This document shows positions 5,163 to 6,837 of a DNA stretch of 6,837 nucleotides, piece after piece. The notes under the pieces were generated by a model that made no database searches, was not told where the DNA came from, and worked only from the letters and a program-made list of their open reading frames with translations. The translations under genes were made by a program, and so were the position numbers. The stretch spans positions 1 to 6,837 of the forward strand of contig JAVEVF010000098.1 in NCBI GenBank assembly GCA_034005175.1, written 5' to 3'. The DNA comes from JAVEVF01 sp034005175 (GTDB taxonomy: Bacteria > Actinomycetota > Coriobacteriia > Anaerosomatales > SLCP01). Positions within the stretch are counted from its first letter, which is position 1. Each line of letters starts with the position of its first letter.

Positions 5163-5945
5163 GTGATGCACTTGGGCGACATCGGTGACGTGGAGGTCAA
5201 CGAGGAGTCAACGACAGAGACTCAATCGCTCGACTTGCCATACTTCGTTCCGTCCTCGAGGCCCGTGAAGGCCCCGAGCTATGCGAAGTCGGCACTGGTG
5301 GGGGGAATCCTTGCCGGGCCGGTGGGCGCAATGGTCGGCGCGGGCTACGCGGCTGATCGCTCGGGGCGCTCATCGCTCGAACTTGGCACTGAGACGTTCA
5401 CCTTCGATACAACCACGACAGACTCTGAGGTGACCGTTCGCAACCGCTACCTTGAAGGAGCTGATCTCAAATTCCATTTTGAGGAACGGTACGACAGCCT
5501 GAAGCTGCTCTGCGAGGAAGGATATCCAGGGTTCCTGCGGATGCTCCAAGAGAGAATCCCGCGCGCGCAGACGCTACGAACCGTGCAGTTCGCATGGGTC
5601 ATTAAGCATGGGTCGCTTGACGGGTTCTCCCTCGAATCCGATGAGGTGATCGGGGCAGTCACAGAGCTCGATCCCGATTGGGGCTCTGAGATTGCCCAGG
5701 TACGAGAAAGGCGTGCTGCTGAGACTGCGGTCGCGGCAGAGCGAGCTGCACAGATTGAGCACAAGCGGGCCAGCATCAGCACATTGAGGCAGGAAGCGAG
5801 CTCGCTTTCCAGTGAATGCGCGCAGCTTGGCATGGCTATGTTTGGTGCGAAGGCGGACAGAAAGAAGAGCCTCAAGGCCCGTATTGAACAGACTGCCGTT
5901 GAGATATCTCGCCTCGAAGGCGAGATTGCCGCGTTGGGCGGCTAG
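5163..5945 (+). CDS. Glycine-zipper and coiled-coil part of the same probable gene
   Basis: If translated alone this starts at GTG 5163 or ATG 5166 (260 residues), but neither has a good ribosome binding site. The same frame is open from 5061 and encodes C-x2-C-x11-C-x-C (Cys codons at 5082, 5091, 5127, 5133), so the start is more likely an internal position of a longer protein. After about 40 residues comes a Gly-rich hydrophobic segment (SALVGGILAGPVGAMVGAGY), like a glycine-zipper membrane hairpin. A mixed domain follows, then from about residue 180 to the end an Ala/Glu/Arg-rich coiled coil. The ending 'MFGAKADRKKSLKARI...LEGEIAAL' recalls coiled-coil tails with an 'fgkKKeLKaeI' core in other zinc-ribbon proteins. 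TAG at 5943-5945 overlaps the next gene's GTG by one base. Confidence 0.75.
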   Translation: MMHLGDIGDVEVNEESTTETQSLDLPYFVPSSRPVKAPSYAKSALVGGILAGPVGAMVGAGYAADRSGRSSLELGTETFTFDTTTTDSEVTVRNRYLEGADLKFHFEERYDSLKLLCEEGYPGFLRMLQERIPRAQTLRTVQFAWVIKHGSLDGFSLESDEVIGAVTELDPDWGSEIAQVRERRAAETAVAAERAAQIEHKRASISTLRQEASSLSSECAQLGMAMFGAKADRKKSLKARIEQTAVEISRLEGEIAALGG

Positions 5946-6652
5946 TGACAGTGCCATGCGATCAGAAGCCAATGGATCACGTAGCACTTCGGGACGCAGT
6001 CGAGTCTGTGCTTGGTGACGAAGAGGACGCGCGCTCCGCAGGATGGCCCGATCGGCGTCGGCTCGACTGGGTCACTGAGGCGGATCTTGTCGCGCGTCTG
6101 CGGTCAGCACTGGTAGCGGGCGGAGTCCCGTCGCACGATTTGCGTGTGAATGCTCAGGGCAGAGTGTGTGCGGGTGGAACCAACTTCGACATCGAGTTCG
6201 GATACCCGCCCACGGCTGCGATTGAAGTAGTCTATGGCTACTCTGCGGGTAGTCGTGTTCCGGCCGCAGCAATCAATGGCGATGTCGCATGGCTCCTGTC
6301 CGCTCCTGGACGCCATACGATTCTGTTCCTGCCCGGGATGGAGCCGGGATACTCAGTTCAGAACAACCCCCGGCCGTTTGACTTGGACGGCAACTACTTC
6401 GACCCGCCGTCAGAGCGGGTGTTGATATGCGAAGCCATCCAGGTGGCCAAGCTATCACCTGAGGCTCACCAGCTTCTTGATGGGATTGTCGTCGAGGTTC
6501 CGTGCCCGGCGCGCGGGAAGTCAAGGCGATGGAGCGTTGAACCGACACCCCGCGGGTTGGCAACGCATGCGGGTGGGATACAGACTCAGGTTTCGGTGGT
6601 GGGCTTGCGGACACGGCACATGTGGGCGGTTCTATGGAGCAACAGCTCATAG
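5945..6652 (+). CDS. Unknown protein with a weak PD-(D/E)xK nuclease-like motif
   Basis: This gives 235 residues from GTG 5945, which overlaps the previous stop (TAGTG); an in-frame ATG at 5972 would give 226. Neither has a strong ribosome binding site, so coupling to the upstream gene is plausible. It has no signal peptide or membrane segment. Residues 79-96 (TNFDIEFGYPPTAAIEVV) resemble the 'rvDI......aIEvK' core of PD-(D/E)xK nucleases, with D82, E94 and Val at 96 in place of Lys. The following NGDVAWLL...HTILFLPGM fits the helix-strand order of that fold. An inactive or variant nuclease-like domain is therefore possible but unproven. The stop lies 7 nt before attC8. Function unknown. Confidence 0.8.
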   Translation: MTVPCDQKPMDHVALRDAVESVLGDEEDARSAGWPDRRRLDWVTEADLVARLRSALVAGGVPSHDLRVNAQGRVCAGGTNFDIEFGYPPTAAIEVVYGYSAGSRVPAAAINGDVAWLLSAPGRHTILFLPGMEPGYSVQNNPRPFDLDGNYFDPPSERVLICEAIQVAKLSPEAHQLLDGIVVEVPCPARGKSRRWSVEPTPRGLATHAGGIQTQVSVVGLRTRHMWAVLWSNSS

Positions 6653-6659
6653 CCTGCCC

Positions 6660-6719
6660 ATCGAACAATGAGATCCACCCGACTCGCTTCGCTCGCGGGT
6701 TATCTCAAACACGTTAGCC
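6660..6719 (+). repeat. attC8, short site of a different type
   Basis: This 60-bp site runs from core ATCGAAC (6660-6666) to core GTTAGCC (6713-6719). The arms TGAGAT and ATCTCA pair, and inside them CCCG pairs with CGGG around a CTCGCTTCGCTCG apex. It shares no arm sequence with the other seven sites. The 5' core is the complement of GTTCGAT at 4168-4174, including the non-standard C/G pair, which ties it to the start of the same cassette. Confidence 0.88.
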
Positions 6720-6740
6720 ATACCGGGGGCACGAAGCAGC

Positions 6741-6837
6741 ATGACTTCTTGGCGGACGCTCGACTCACGACTCAAGGTGATCGCAATCGCACTCGTGCCG
6801 TTTGCGTTGGTAGCGGCTGTCTGGGTCGGCCCGCAGC
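6741..6837 (+). CDS. N-terminus of a membrane-anchored protein (partial)
   Basis: An ATG 22 bases after the attC8 core opens a frame that runs off the window after 32 codons: MTSWRTLDSRLKVIAIAL, then VPFALVAAVWVGPQ. Residues 13-29 form a hydrophobic helix preceded by Arg and Lys, so it is either a signal anchor or a first membrane pass. The ribosome binding site is weak (GAAG at 6733-6736). The fragment is too short for a family assignment. Confidence 0.65.
   Translation, partial: MTSWRTLDSRLKVIAIALVPFALVAAVWVGPQ

Larger units (their letters stand above)
4267..5945 (+). pseudogene. Probable single gene interrupted by a one-base frameshift
   Basis: The two ORFs above read as one protein of about 560 residues if one base is added between 5061 and 5081. 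Frame 1 carries coding sequence up to about 5060. Frame 0 has its last stop (TAG) at 5058-5060, and from 5064 it reads AWDYFACDSCGTT, a zinc ribbon. A missing G in the runs GGG 5062-5064 or 5068-5070 would suffice. It could be a real inactivating mutation, a sequencing error, or a programmed -1 shift; no classic slippery heptamer is visible, which argues against the last. Confidence 0.6.
4169..6713 (+). mobile_element. Large multi-gene cassette with a foreign-type attC
   Basis: This cassette spans 2545 bp against 289-946 bp for the other complete ones. Its start (GTTCGAT) is matched by the 5' core ATCGAAC of attC8, which shows that the whole stretch is one unit. It holds a probably frameshifted zinc-ribbon gene (4267-5945) and an overlapping third ORF (5945-6652). 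I found no internal attC remnant that would show fusion of smaller cassettes. The 92-nt leader before the first gene contains an inverted repeat CCACAG-TG-CTGTGG (4212-4225), possibly an operator. Confidence 0.85.
1..6837 (+). mobile_element. Integron gene-cassette array (internal part)
   Basis: Eight attC sites (147-235, 619-708, 911-997, 1611-1698, 2401-2488, 3145-3228, 4089-4174, 6660-6719) alternate with short gene units, all in the same direction. Each site starts with an RYYYAAC-like core and ends with a GTTRRRY-like core, with inverted-repeat arms between them. Recombination between G and TT of the 3' core gives complete cassettes at 230-702, 703-991, 992-1692, 1693-2482, 2483-3222, 3223-4168 and 4169-6713. 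In each, the start of the cassette is complementary to the 5' core of its own attC. By known integron polarity the integrase and cassette promoter lie to the left of the window. The homogeneity of seven of the eight sites suggests a chromosomal array rather than a mobile resistance integron. Confidence 0.95.

Noticed and set aside
6668..6708. Rho-independent terminator at the hairpin before 6713
   Set aside because: The hairpin is explained as the arms of attC8, and no T-run follows it.

Overview
The window is an internal stretch of an integron gene-cassette array. Eight attC recombination sites lie between positions 147 and 6719, all in the same orientation, and every plausible gene is on the + strand just upstream of an attC. 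Seven complete cassettes are visible, flanked by the 3' end of one cassette (left edge) and the 5' end of another (right edge). No integrase, attI or Pc promoter is in the window; the polarity of the sites places them beyond the left edge. In all seven complete cassettes the first bases (TTRRRY-type) are the exact reverse complement of the 5' core (RYYYAA-type) of the cassette's own attC, as expected of units that were once circular.

The DNA is GC-rich, with GC-rich codon choice and frequent GTG/TTG starts. Seven of the eight attC sites are of one homogeneous type (84-90 bp, GCGCAT/ATGCGC stems), which suggests a chromosomal, sedentary array in a high-GC bacterium. The taxon cannot be fixed from this window, and nothing here is an antibiotic-resistance gene.

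Layout: (1) 1-138, tail of an unknown protein, then attC1. (2) Cassette 230-702, a small probable lipoprotein. (3) Cassette 703-991, no convincing gene. (4) Cassette 992-1692, a multi-pass membrane protein with a signal peptide. (5) Cassette 1693-2482, an unknown soluble protein. (6) Cassette 2483-3222, a type II toxin-antitoxin pair (Phd/YefM-type antitoxin, ParE/RelE-type toxin) with its own extended -10 promoter inside a palindromic operator. (7) Cassette 3223-4168, a five-helix membrane protein starting at TTG. (8) Cassette 4169-6713, unusually large at 2545 bp: two ORFs that look like one zinc-ribbon/glycine-zipper/coiled-coil gene split by a frameshift, then an overlapping gene with a weak nuclease-like motif. 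It ends in a short 60-bp attC unlike the others. (9) From 6714, the start of another cassette encoding an N-terminally membrane-anchored protein.

Most cassettes are independent units that need transcription from upstream. The toxin-antitoxin cassette has its own promoter and probably helps stabilise the array. Cassettes 4, 5 and 6 take their TAA stop codon from the attC core itself. The most unusual element is cassette 8, which by size, core sequence and attC type looks imported from another integron and carries a possible multi-gene module of unknown function.
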